A DNA stretch of 64,000 nt, from positions 20,712,489-20,776,488 of the forward strand of contig NC_092572.1 in assembly GCF_037975245.1 (NCBI RefSeq), given 5' to 3'. The notes under the pieces are model-generated. The model was given only the letters and a program-made list of their open reading frames with translations, was not told the origin of the DNA and ran no database searches. The stretch comes from Apostichopus japonicus. Taxonomy: Eukaryota; Echinodermata; Holothuroidea; Aspidochirotida; Stichopodidae. The position numbers and the translations under genes were made by a program. Each line of letters starts with the position of its first letter. Position 1 is the stretch's first letter. Shown piece by piece: positions 1 to 12,500 of the stretch.

Positions 1-61
1 AATTGTGTTCCATATTTTAAAAAATATGTAATAAAAATACAAAGAGCAAAGTTCAGTTAAA

Positions 62-450
62 AGTAATTAATCAGTATATGAGAACTTGATTTCTAATTAA
101 TAAGCGATCATGAATAATTAATGTGTCATATAAATATTAAAAACAACAAGGAAGTTATAAATAAGGTACAATCTAAGTAATTCATCAGTAAATGATTACT
201 CTATTGCTAATTAATAAGCAATAATGAATAATTAATGTGTCATATAAATATTCAAAACAATTGTATGAGGAAGTTATAAATAAGGTAAAAATCTAATTAA
301 ATCATCAGAAAATGAGAACTTGATTTCTAACGATAATCGATAACGAATAATTAATGTGTCATACAAATATTCAAAAAGAGTACGAGGAATTTATAAACAA
401 CGTAAGTTTTAAGTAATATATGAACAGCTATGAGTACTTGAATTTCTAAT
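62..450. repeat. AT-rich tandem repeat, about 115-118 bp, three to four copies
   Basis: The block containing GAATAATTAATGTGTCATA recurs at about 110, 226 and 344, with matching flanks (AAGTAAT.. ATCAGTA, GAGGAAGTTATAAA). It lies in the intron after e57. Confidence 0.75.
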
Positions 451-476
451 AACTTGTGATGACCACACATATTTAC

Positions 477-572
477 CTGCGGGGCAGTCCTTGGGAGTCA
501 CAACACCATGCGAGGGCTCTCCTACCCCACTCTGTTCCTCATCAATGGCCTCATTCTGGTCACAATATTTAC
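477..572 (-). CDS. e57: Cys-rich repeat exon, most 3' exon in window
   Basis: Phase 1 to 1, 32 codons. It contains KYCDQNEAIDEEQSG, then a Ser/Val/Thr linker with no cysteine, and ends DCPA before the split Gly. The donor is GCAG|GTAAAT. The gene continues beyond the window. Confidence 0.85.
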
Positions 573-3500
573 CTTAAAATTAGAAAAAGACAGTCTTTAT
601 CATAGTTGCCAATTCTTTGCCATTCTGAGCGCATAACATTTGAAAGTAATAACAAACTTTTAAAAATTCATATCTATATGAATATTTCTCCATATGGAAC
701 AATGTTTCCTAAATCTTTTTCAACAGCCAAAATGCTGTCTCCTTCCTATCCCAGTACCCATCCCCCACCGCTCCCCTTACATCCTACCTGTATAAAACTG
801 TCATTAAACACATTGTCTTGATTTGTTAATATCCCTTCATTATATTAGATTTCATATTTTGTTTTATATTGCTTCTCCTTTTTTTAATTTATTTATTTAT
901 TTTAAGTTATCTTCATACCTGCCGGGCATTCCAAGCATTCCCCTCGTCCAACCAATGGTTGGTAGTAACCGCTGAGACAGGGTGCCTGTGAGGGGGACCC
1001 TACGGGGCACTCATGACCTGCTAGGCATTGGCTGCCGGTCGGTTGAGCTGCGGTCGAGCCCTCCTCGCAGAACCATCCTTCGTCGCAGTAGTCCAGGGGC
1101 AGGGGGTTACCCCAACCTGGACAGTACTGACCGGCAGTGCAATTCTGACAGTCTTCCAGAGCCTGGTTGGCCAAAGAGTTTGAGAACGTACCTGAGGATA
1201 GAGAAGAACTCAGATGTGAGTGGAAAGGATCCTTCATTACTGATGGATGGCGATAATCATAGAGGAACGTGTGCAAGAGGAACTAGAAGAAACAAGGGGG
1301 ACTAGGAAGAGGAGGGGGGGGTTAAGAGGGGAGGGAATGGGAGAGGAGAGGGGTGTAGGGGAGAACATATGTGAAAGTCACATGATTACGACATGAGTCA
1401 GACACAGAAAGAACAATATGGGTAACTTTCAGGGTTGTCAAAGATCGGATTTTGAAGTCTTCTCCAGAAATGATGTGGTTTTGAATTTTCATGTCTAGAA
1501 GATATTTGTTTTTTACACAAAGGAATGGGTAAAGAAATTTCTGTCAAAAAAAAAGAAATAAAATGAATAAAAACAAGAAGGGGCTTAGGTAATTTCCACT
1601 TAATATCGTTCCTTCCTTTCTTCAAGGATCATTCTTCAAAAGTTTTTATGTTTGGTCCTTATGTTTGTTAAAGTAAACACAGTCTCTTGTGATGTTCACT
1701 TAAAACTTGGTATTATTTTTATTGGCCGAACATCAACTAAAGTATACACAATTATCAATGCTTGATGGAAATAGTAACAGCAGGATGGGGAGGGGGAAGG
1801 GGAGGAGGGGTGGTGGCTTAATCAATAAGAAGACATAACAGCATGATTAAACAACAGATTAAATCATTTTTGTGGAACCTCCAGGATGAGAGACAGGCTT
1901 ACCAGGAGGGCAAGGGTTCTCGGCGCTGCTCCCCTCGGGACAATAAGACCCCTGAGGACAGATGTCACCATACGTCTGGTTCACAGGGTTGGGTTCTATT
2001 GTTCCTCCACTGCAGTAGTACCCAGCCATACAGAGACCACTCACATTAGCCAGCTCATCAAATTCACAGTATGATCCTGAAGAAAAAAAATCAAATTAAA
2101 TTAAATTTAAAGAAAAAAATTTAATTTAATTTAAAAAAAAAAAATTAAATTAAATGAAATTATTTTGAGAGAAATATCTCTCCATAATGAAACTGCATTG
2201 TTCTTATTAAGGGTGCAAACCATGTTTCAAATTGTAGAGAAGAATACAACTATTACATTGAATGCTAACTTTTAACATCCTTTATTCTCTTTCTGATTTA
2301 GAAATGGTTTTGTGGCAATCAGCTAGTAAAGAGTAAGTATGGCCATAGTTCCATTCTTACCTGGATCACACGTTATTGGTTGAGATGCCCCTGCAGGGCA
2401 GTAGGTTCCGGCTTGACAGATGCCCCCGGTGCTCTCATCAGGACAATGACAATCAAAGTCTACAAAGAAACAAAAGATGATACAACATTAAAACATGCAG
2501 CACCTTTGCACCATTCAATGACATGGTCTCAGCACCTAGAGAACATTAAAACATGCAGCACCCTGGCTTCATTTGACAACATGGGCTGATACACTGATAC
2601 AACATTCAAACAACATTCAATAACATGCTCTCAACTTTGCAAGAACATTAAAGTACATGACATGGTCCCATTATTTAACACTTTTTCTCTCTGCTGCCCT
2701 CTTCATCCTATCCGCATATCCTCTCCTCCTCACCACCATTCATGTTCATCCAAATACATTGTTTCCCCTTTCTAATCTTTCCCATTTTGTCTTGTTACTC
2801 CCTTTCACATTTGGCCTCATTTGATTAACTCACTATTTGTAACTTTCCTACACAGTGTATCATTAGTCTATATCAGTTAATCAGTTCTCTCATCTTCTAA
2901 TTTCCTTTCTTCTTACTACCATTTGTTCTGTCCATCATTCTGCCCATTGTTCTGCCTATTGTTATGTCTATTGTTCTACCCATTGTTCTGCCAATCGTTC
3001 TGCCTACTGTTCTGCCTATTGTTCTATTGGAGGGGTGGGTTGAATCCCTGAAGACAGCCATTGTTTAACAGGATATAATAAAACCATTTTTGGACAACGC
3101 ACCTGTGTCATTCCCTAGTGTAGTGGGCTGTGCCTTCCAAGCTCCCAGTCTGCAATACCAGCCCGGGTCGCAGAGGCCCGCTGGTTCAGCCAGGCCTGGG
3201 GTGGGGCAGTAGTACCCCAGGGGGCATAGTTCACAAGCGTCCACATCTTTGCCACCTGTCTGATTGTTAAATGTTCCATTATTGCAAGGATACTGATAGG
3301 CAAACTCGGTATTGTTCGGGCAGAAGTGACCTTTGAATGAAACAAAAAGATAGAATGTTACCTGGTCGTAAATCTCGACAAATTACTGCATTTTTAACTA
3401 ATCAAGGGTAATTATTCTTATAAGTTAAAAAGTATTATCTAAACAAGAACCCTACAAAACAATAGAGGAAAAATAAAGCTGTTGCTTGGATATTGAATAA

Positions 3501-6500
3501 CACTTCAAAAAACAGATAAACGGTAGCATCAAAATGGAAAAGAAGATGTCAATATTTATCGTGGGAGAGCAGCTTTTTGAGTTGGTCGGCAATTTTTGCA
3601 CCGAGAATGACCTCAAAATAAAGACTGGGACTGCAATCTATGAAACTAAGAAACTTGCCTAGATTCTTCATCCATGACCATTAATATGCAACTGATGAGC
3701 TAGATTCAATTCTCAATATTTCGTCATGCAAAAACTTTTCGCAGTACTACTACAGAAGAAATTTTAAAAACTAAACAAAAATTTTATAAAAATTGGCTTT
3801 TTACTTACTCCTCTATTTGAAATAATTCTTGGCTTGAGAATGTCAAAAAAACTTCAATAGAAGCATTGTTGAAATGATTAAACCAATTAAAAGTATGCGT
3901 TAATTACTCTACGTATGCATTAATTACTCTACATACCGGTTAATTACTCTACGTATGCATTAACTACTCTACGTTTGCATTAAATACTCTACGTACGCAT
4001 TGATTACTCTACATTCGTGTTAATTACTTTACGTACAGCTATTATTGCATGCATTGACGTCTGACAATAACAAACTTAAATACTGGAATCTGATTTGACT
4101 TACCTTTGGGACATTCTGTGAAGTTACTGCTCCTTTGCTCACAGTAGTTACCCTCTGGACAATCAAGGCACCCACTTTGTATCTCACTAGGGTTGAAGTA
4201 CCCTGGTGGACAGTCCACTGGTTCACTGTTTCCACCCATACAATAGGTCCCTGTGGGGCAGGGACCACCTGTAGAGGTAACTTCACTGGGGTTGGAGGAG
4301 TTGGAACCGAGGTAGCAGTAGAACCCGGGGTCGCATTCCCCAGAGGGGTACTCTAATCCAGGTACCTCACAGTAGTGACCTATTAAAATTAAGATCAAAT
4401 TAACAAAATACAGAGGAAAAATAGAACCAGCAGGGACTTTAAATCAGTGAGCTAGAATATGAGACAATCTGATGACACTTTCATATAATTGATAATAGAT
4501 ATCAATTAAAATTGACATTTTATTTCCAATTGGTTGCTGATTTTCGGTAATCTTATAGATCAAATATCAATCAAATATTACCAGACTATGATTACATTTT
4601 AATGAAACCAATCATCCTTCTATATTTGCAAACAAAACATATATAATAATAATATTCTGTTCAATTTAAGAAAAACATCTTGCTGCAAGACAAATTTTTC
4701 TGTTTAGTTTTATTTGCCAGATAGAGAAAGTACACTGCTAATGTAAAAAAGAAGTAATAGTAATAATAATAAATAAATAAATAAATAAAATTCTTCACTT
4801 TATTGATCTTAATTATTCAAGTGAAATTCATTTCCAATTGGATTTAGGAGTTGAAAATTTACCAAATTTAACCAAATTTGACAGAAAAATAATGATCACT
4901 TCTTACCTTCCAGACAAGGTTGGCAGTCATCTAGTGAAGTCAGCTGAGTGATGTTATTGAAGGTAGATGCAGGGCAGGGCACCGGTTCTCCCGTTCCTAT
5001 GGAGACCAAAGTACAAACAGCAAAATTGATAGCGAATTGTTGGGAGAGTTTACTACCCATGAAGGGATAATAAGAATAAATATAACAATGTTACAATGTT
5101 TGGGACTCTACGAAATAGTTTACTTTTTTCATTATTTATCTCCAATTAGTTAATAAAAGTCAAGCATGGGGTAGATAGATTCAACCAGTGTGGGAACTAC
5201 AATGAAGGTATGAAGGTCAACATTTAAAGCAGATACTCGATAGTGTGCAGAAGATTTGGGCTTTTAACATAAAAATCATGAAAAAACACAAGTTGACAAC
5301 AGTATCACCTGACCTCCACCTAATTGTTTATCCAAAAAAATGATCATTAATTACATGGTAACTTAATATATATTACGTAACGACAAATAACAAGTCGGCA
5401 ATTCGCCTATAAGTGCCGATGCCTGATATTCTTCAATTCACTACGTGAGACAAACTTTAACTGATGAAACAAATTAAGAGCGGAAGATGGTGTCACCAAA
5501 TTTACCTTGGATGCAATAATGGCCGACTGGACAAACCCCAGAGTCACCGGCTGATATACCGTCTACTGGATGCCGAGAACTTGATCCGATTCTACAGAAA
5601 TATCCTGCTTCACAAAGACCTACGGTATTCCAAAATAAGAATATGACGTTGGAAGTATTAGTCATCAAAAACTGTAAATGAAATGAGGCCGGCCAATGGA
5701 ACTTAAGTCTATAACTAGGGAAGACAGGTAGCCATGGTAGCAGTAACCATGGTAACATTCCAGCATACTGCACCTTTGTGTATACAAATATTAACTAACT
5801 ATAGGTTTGAACAGCACACTGTAATTATAATTATACCTGCAGTGTATCTGGTAAGTAGCAGAATATTGTTATCATGATACCTCACATAGTAGGGTTATAT
5901 TTCTCTTTCATCTATTCCTGTATTTCGCTAAATTTCATGTAACCGCTCCCGAATGGTTGCTATGGTGTTGAACTTACCAGCTACAGTGGTAGCATTCTCC
6001 ACGTCGCAGTAATAGCCGGATGAACACTGTGTGCATTGTGTCTCATTGGCTAGTCCTGTCATGCTACTGAATGTACCAGCAGGACAGGATTGCCAGACAT
6101 AGCCAGTAGATTCTGGGCAGTAGAAACCCACAGGGCAAGGCTGCAAGGTTAAAGGTAAGGTCAAAGGTCAAACACCTATAACTATATGCAATGATGAACA
6201 CTGTGTGCATTGTGTCTCATTGGCTAGTCCTGTCATGCTACTGAATGTACCAGCAGGACAGGATTGCCAGACATAGCCAGTAGATTCTGGGCAGTAGAAA
6301 CCCACAGGGCAAGGCTGCAAGGCTGCAAGGTTAAAGGTAAGGTCAAAGGTCAAACACCTATAACTATATGCAATGATGAACACTGTGTGCATTGTGTCTC
6401 ATTGGCTAGGCCTGTCATGCTACTGAATGTACCAGCAGGACAGGATTGCCAGACATAGCCAGTAGATTCTGGGCAGTAGAAACCCACAGGGCAAGGCTGC

Positions 6501-9500
6501 AAGGTCAAAGGTAAGGTCAAAGTTCAAACACCTATAACTATACACAATTCTAGACTTAGTGTAATTAATAAATTATACATATATGTATGTAAAATAGATA
6601 AGAGAAAAAATTGAAAATCTTGTGCATGGGGGGGGGGGCTTTTTTATCCTAGCTAGTCTGTTTATGTAAACAGTGTGTTAGTCAAGTCAGTTGATATGGA
6701 AAAGTGAACACAGCACAAGGCAAAATACTCATTTGCATATTAGAACACAGGTATTAGGTCATACATACTGTAAGAAGAGTCAAAATAACATGGCCTGCTC
6801 TCTGTCTCAAATAAAACAAATAATACATCATTAATGTGCTGACAAAAACAAAGTAAGGTTTGAAGTTTATCACTATATAAGAGGAGAGAGTCGACTACTA
6901 AGTTGAGGGGGAATAAAGAAATAAAACTTCTACACAAGATTACCACCAAAGATTGTCCAGTGTTACTACAATGCTTTAATACTGCTGATATTGCAGGCCA
7001 TTACTCATTATATGTTATATTGTAATTTTCCGTATGATAAATACTTCTATACCGCTCAGATTTCAAGATACCGATTAACTAGTCAGAAAGCTGTAATATT
7101 CATGCAGTTGTGTTAATGTTTATTACCTGTGGATTAGAGCCAGATGTACAATAATATCCCGGTGTACACTGTTGGCATTGCTCATTGAGAGTTGTATCTG
7201 TGAAGGTACCGGGGTCACATGGTATTGGCTGTGGTGTACCGCTGGGACAGTAATGACCAACAGGACACTCATCCCCTGATGATAGAAGATTTTCAACATG
7301 ATTGAAAACTTGACGTGCAGTTGAAATATACAAATTTGTAACAATTCTATCAATATATATTCACCAATTATATCAAAATAGCAAAATCTTTTCACAAGTC
7401 ACAAATTTGATTGGGAAAATGATGTATATGGAAAAACAGAAGAAATTAATAAAACAATTGCTGAGGAATGTCATTTAAACCTGTAAATAGCTGTAAGATG
7501 AGACGAGGGGGAGGAGGGGAGAGGAGGAGAAGGGGAGAGGAGGGGAGAGAAGAGGAGTGGAGAGGATGGATAGGATGGAGATAGGAGGGAGAGAGGAGGG
7601 AGAGAGGAGGGGAGAGGAGTAGGGGAGAGGAGTAGGGGAGAGGAGGGATGAGATAAGATGAGAGGACATGAAAGGAGATGGGAGGGAAGGGAAGAGGAGG
7701 GAAGAGGTGGGGAGAGGAGTGGAGAAGAGGAGAGGAGAGGAGCGGAGTAGGGGAGAGGAGGGATGAGATAAGATGAGAGGAGATGAAAGGAGAGGGGAGG
7801 GTAGGGAAGAGGAGGGAAGAGGTGGGGAGAGGAGGGGAGAAGAGGAGAGGAGAGGAGGGGAGAGAAGGGAGAGGAGGGGAGGGAGGGAAGAGGAGGGGAG
7901 GGAGGGAAGAGGAGGGGAGGGAGGGGAGAGTAGGCGGGAGATCACATGAGATGAGAGGAGATGAGAGGGGAGGGGAGGGAGGAGGGGAGAACAGGAGGGG
8001 ATAGTAGGAGGGACAGGAGGAGAGGTGGGAGATGAGGAGGGGAGAGGGGAGAGGGGAGAGGAGAGGAGTGGAGAGGATGGATAGGATGGAGATAGGAGGG
8101 AGAGAGGATGGAGAGAGGAGGGAGAGAGGATGGAGAGAGGAGGGAGAGAGGAGGGAGAGAGGAGGGAGAGATGAGATGAGAGGAGATGAAAGGAGAGGGG
8201 ATGGGAGGGAAGAGGAGGGAAGAGGAGGGAAGAGGTGGGGAGAGGAGGGGGAAAGAGGCGAGGAGAGAAGGAGGGGAGAGGAGGGGAGAGGTGAGCGAGG
8301 GGAGGGAGGGAAGGGAGGGGAGGGAGGGAGGCAAGAGGAGGGGAGGGAGGGGAGAGTAGGCGGGAGATCAGATGAGATGAGAGGAGATGAGAAGGGGAGG
8401 GGAGGGAGGAGTGGAGAAGAGGAGGGGAGAGTAGGAGGGACAGGAGGGATAGGAGGGGAGAGGTGGGGAGAGGAGGAGGGGAGAGGTGGTGAGAGGAGGA
8501 GGGGAGAGTAGGCGAGAGATCAGATGAGATGAGAGGAGATGAGAGGGGGAAGGGGAGAGGAGAGCAGAGGTTGAAAAACCATCACCATCATCAAGTAAAG
8601 AATGACACAACTTTAATGACTGGTCTACTTCAAAGACATGAAAGAAGCTAAGGAAGCATTATCAGTGATTATCATGGTTATTGTTTTACCTGTAATTCCA
8701 TCAGTGGGTGCAGCATTAGATGCGTTGCCTGTGCAATAGTACTTTGCATCACACGGTCCTTCTGTGGTGTTCATGCCATAGTAAGGACAGTGATCTCCAG
8801 GGTCACAGCCGGTACAGTCATCAACGGCTTCGATTCCTAGATCAAAAAGAAAGAATGACTTGAGATACAATCTTTGATGTCAAGGCATGGAAATGTAACA
8901 GTGTACAGCTTGAGCATGACATCTCTCACATATCAAAACCACAACCAGCATCGGTCACACCTGTCACAGCTGTCACCAGTGACACAATTTTACAAAAAAT
9001 GCAAAACAACAACCAAGAATAAAACAGAAGACATTTAACATTAGTGGAGTGTACGCACCAAGGTCTAGGACATCGCATCCTCAGGATAAAGTTAATTGTG
9101 TCTAATATACATAATATGCAATGAGCCTAGTGTTAATGAAGATATTGGCAAGTACCTATGTTAGTCCTTATCTACAGTTCAGAATCATAACACAGCTGGT
9201 AATGAAACAAAGTGTGAACCTGTTTTACCAAATATCTTGATTTGTATATATATGTTTCTTCTTCGGTATTTACCTTCAGTTGGGTTGTAGGTCCCTGGTG
9301 GACAGTCATATGTCTTGTTCGACCCCACTGGACAATAATGACCCACAGGACAGATATCTCCAGTGATGCCGTCCACAGGTGTCCTAGAACTAGCACCAGA
9401 AATGCAGTAATACCTGAAATGGACCAGACAAGACATGTGAAAATAAAGTATACAGATAACCTAACTGGACGATGAGAACAATTATAGAAAGTAAACTCCA

Positions 9501-12500
9501 CTGCAAGCCAACTTGGATGATGACAATCTATGTCGTATTTTACTCACGCATCACCGTGTCAAAAGTAGGACACTGAGGGGGTGACAGCAGTACTGCAGTC
9601 GTAACCAGAAAGTAATCTTTTAAGATCCACAGTAACACACAATAGGCACAGCTGGTCTTATGAGATATTCTCTATTGATTACCAATAAATTTAAGCCTTG
9701 TTGCTAGGGATTTTGAAGCTGCTGCAGCTCTTCTCATTGACATGGTGCCTAGTTGTTGGGAGATCAATTTTTTTCCCCATTATTTGCACACAAAAGAAGG
9801 TCTTACTAAAGTGCGTGTAGAACTGATTCCTGCTTTCCATTCCTTTTAAATATACCTACTTTTATGTACACCCTGGTTTGACTAAAGTCACAATGTTTTT
9901 AAACAATATTAATAAGTCTGCCTATCTTTCTGGTTCAGGGTTGGTTATTGTAACGGTAGATCCAGTACTGGCAAATTCGATATATACACTGTTTTTAAGT
10001 TATATTCCCTGGTGGAAATCCTTAGTCAATACAGTGTTGATTGGATTCCAGATGACCGAGATCAACATACAATGTAAATGTTTGCTACTGAGCATAGGCG
10101 TAGAGTCCAATTTGATTTGGGGGGGCTGTAACTACTTGCCCAAAAAATATAACCAAATTTTTTCAATGTGCATATCATATAGGCATGCATCGGTTATTAC
10201 ATCGCATGCCAATAAAATACAATCGTTTGCCATGTTATTACCCTTCCATATTGGTTATAATTATTGGGCAAGTCATTACAATAATCATGATCATAATAAT
10301 ATCAGTTTAACCATTGAAAAACACATTGCAAATTATTTTTATTTCAGTAGGTGCCCGAAAAATTCTCAGCATATTGCCCGAATTTTCACAAACGTTTTTG
10401 GTTGGGGGGGGCTGCAGCCCCCCCAGCCCCCCGCCTCCTACGCCTATGCTACTGAGCAAACAAGTATTCTAATAATCTCAACCGCTACTCACCCAGCTTC
10501 ACACTGGCCTGTTGGAGCCTCCAATCCCTCTTGATCACAGTACATACCACCAGGGCAGGGTGTGCAGTCATCCACGCTGGCTAATCCAGTCTGGTCACTG
10601 TAGGTACCATTGGGGCAGCCATACTGTACCCCATACTCTGTGCCATCGGGGCAGTAATGTCCCGCTGGACAGGGCTGTGGATTCTGGACTCCGTGAGAAC
10701 AGAAGGTGTCATTCTGTATGGTGGCATCACAATAGAAACCTGCCGGGCAGGTCTTGCAAGAGGACTAAGAGAGGAAAGAGAGATATCAAAACTTATTACA
10801 ATAGCAGTATTACTGCATGATAGTAGCCATAGGCGTAGGAGGCCGGGGGGCTGCAGCCCCCCCAACCAAAAACATTTTGTGAAAATTCGGGCAATATGCT
10901 GAGAATTTTTTGGGCACCGACTGAAAGAAAAATAATTTGCAATGTGTTTTTCAATGGTTAAACTGATATTATTATTATCATTGTAATGACTTCCCCAATA
11001 ATTATAAGCAATATGGAATGGTAATAACACGGAAAATGATTGTATGTTACAGCGATTGTGCGTTACAGCCCCCCAAATCAAATTAGGCTCCTACGCCTAT
11101 GATCGTAGCCATGTAGTAAACCTTACAGACACAGCAGAGAAGGAATAGATCGCTCCGGTCTGAGAAAATGGTTCAGCAAGCTTCCAAACAATTTGTCACT
11201 CATTAGTGAGCTTTGAATAACTTACACTAATTAAACTAAAGACTCACCTCTCCCCAGAGGTCTTGGTATTCTCCTGAGGGACACGGGACACCCTCTGTGC
11301 TCCCCGCCTCACAATAATGTCCCGGTGGACAGATATACTCCAATGGACGGCTGGTGTTCTGACCTCCCGGGCAGTAGAAACCAGAATCGCAGGGACCAGT
11401 TGGTTCCTCTAGTCCACCCTGATCACAGTAATAACCTGCAAAGGAACCAGAGAGGGGGGGTGAGCAAGACCCTAATTGCTAAACTTAAAACTGAAAATTG
11501 ACCCAATATAGTGAAAAACAATACAACCAAAACAATACAACCATTAAAACTGCCAACAGTTACCAGTCATACACAGAGGGTATTTTTTTAACAATTTTAA
11601 ACTACAGCATTAAATAAAAAAATTACAAAAGTTAAAATATTAAAACACATTTTTTTTTCACAAGAGGAAACCTTTGAAGACAATGGGATCAAATTTTTTA
11701 TGTAAGATTATGTAGATATTAATTTGCATATGATGGATGAAATCAACAACGTCTTTGGAAATCGGATTCAATTCAATCCTGAAACCTCGTTTAAATACAG
11801 GGCCGTGGATTACATTTGAACTTTCTTCAAGATAAGGAAGAAAACCTAGTACCCACAACCTGATTTATTAATACAATATGCATGAAACTCACAAGACCTC
11901 ACACTTATTTCCACTGACCATGATAAGCTCTATACATATAGTACTAGAATAGTTATAATGAAATCACATGTCAAACAGTGCATGGAGGATTAGTACCTGA
12001 AAAAATGATTATTAGCATAAACAAAAAATTTGTTCTGTAAGTAATACTTATTAAATGAAATAAAAACAGACAAGGACATTATAACCTTTCTGAGGGGGAT
12101 AAGGGCTATTTTTTTTTGTGTGCGTATTGTCAATATGTTACCTATTAGGAATTTAAGATATTACCTGGCCAACACGACATACAGTCCCCAAAGTCCGTAT
12201 TGCCAGTCGAATTGCTATAGTAACCAGACGGGCAGGGCTCTGGGTCGTAAGTACCCTGGACACAATAGTGGCCCACGGGACAGGTTCCACCGGTGAGCCC
12301 ATCTGACGGGTCTGGTCTGGTGGCTCCTTCCATACAGAAGTAACCGGCATTGCACTGAGCAGTTACTGCAGATTGTCCAGGCTGGTCGCAGTAATAACCT
12401 GGTTATAAAGGAAGAAAACGGGTCGTCTAGATTTAATGATAAATAGGAAAGGTGTTATTTGAAGCAGCAATTTGCAATTACTTTTGTGACAAGGACCTGG

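Noticed and set aside
606-1305. + strand open frames overlapping e56
   Set aside because: Antisense shadows of the coding exon and flanking intron, with no motif of their own.
7475-8511. Several open frames of 73-159 codons on both strands (Ser/Pro/Leu or Arg/Glu/Gly only)
   Set aside because: Low-complexity polypurine tract; open only because stop codons need bases that are nearly absent.
9545-9605. Exon-like stretch with an AG acceptor and GTGAGT donor in the e45-e46 intron
   Set aside because: The only open frame would be phase 1 to 1, while the e45/e46 junction is phase 2; no Cys-repeat match.
9878-10534. 218-codon + strand open frame
   Set aside because: It crosses a MITE and the antisense of e45. 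No recognisable domain, and composition follows the repeats.
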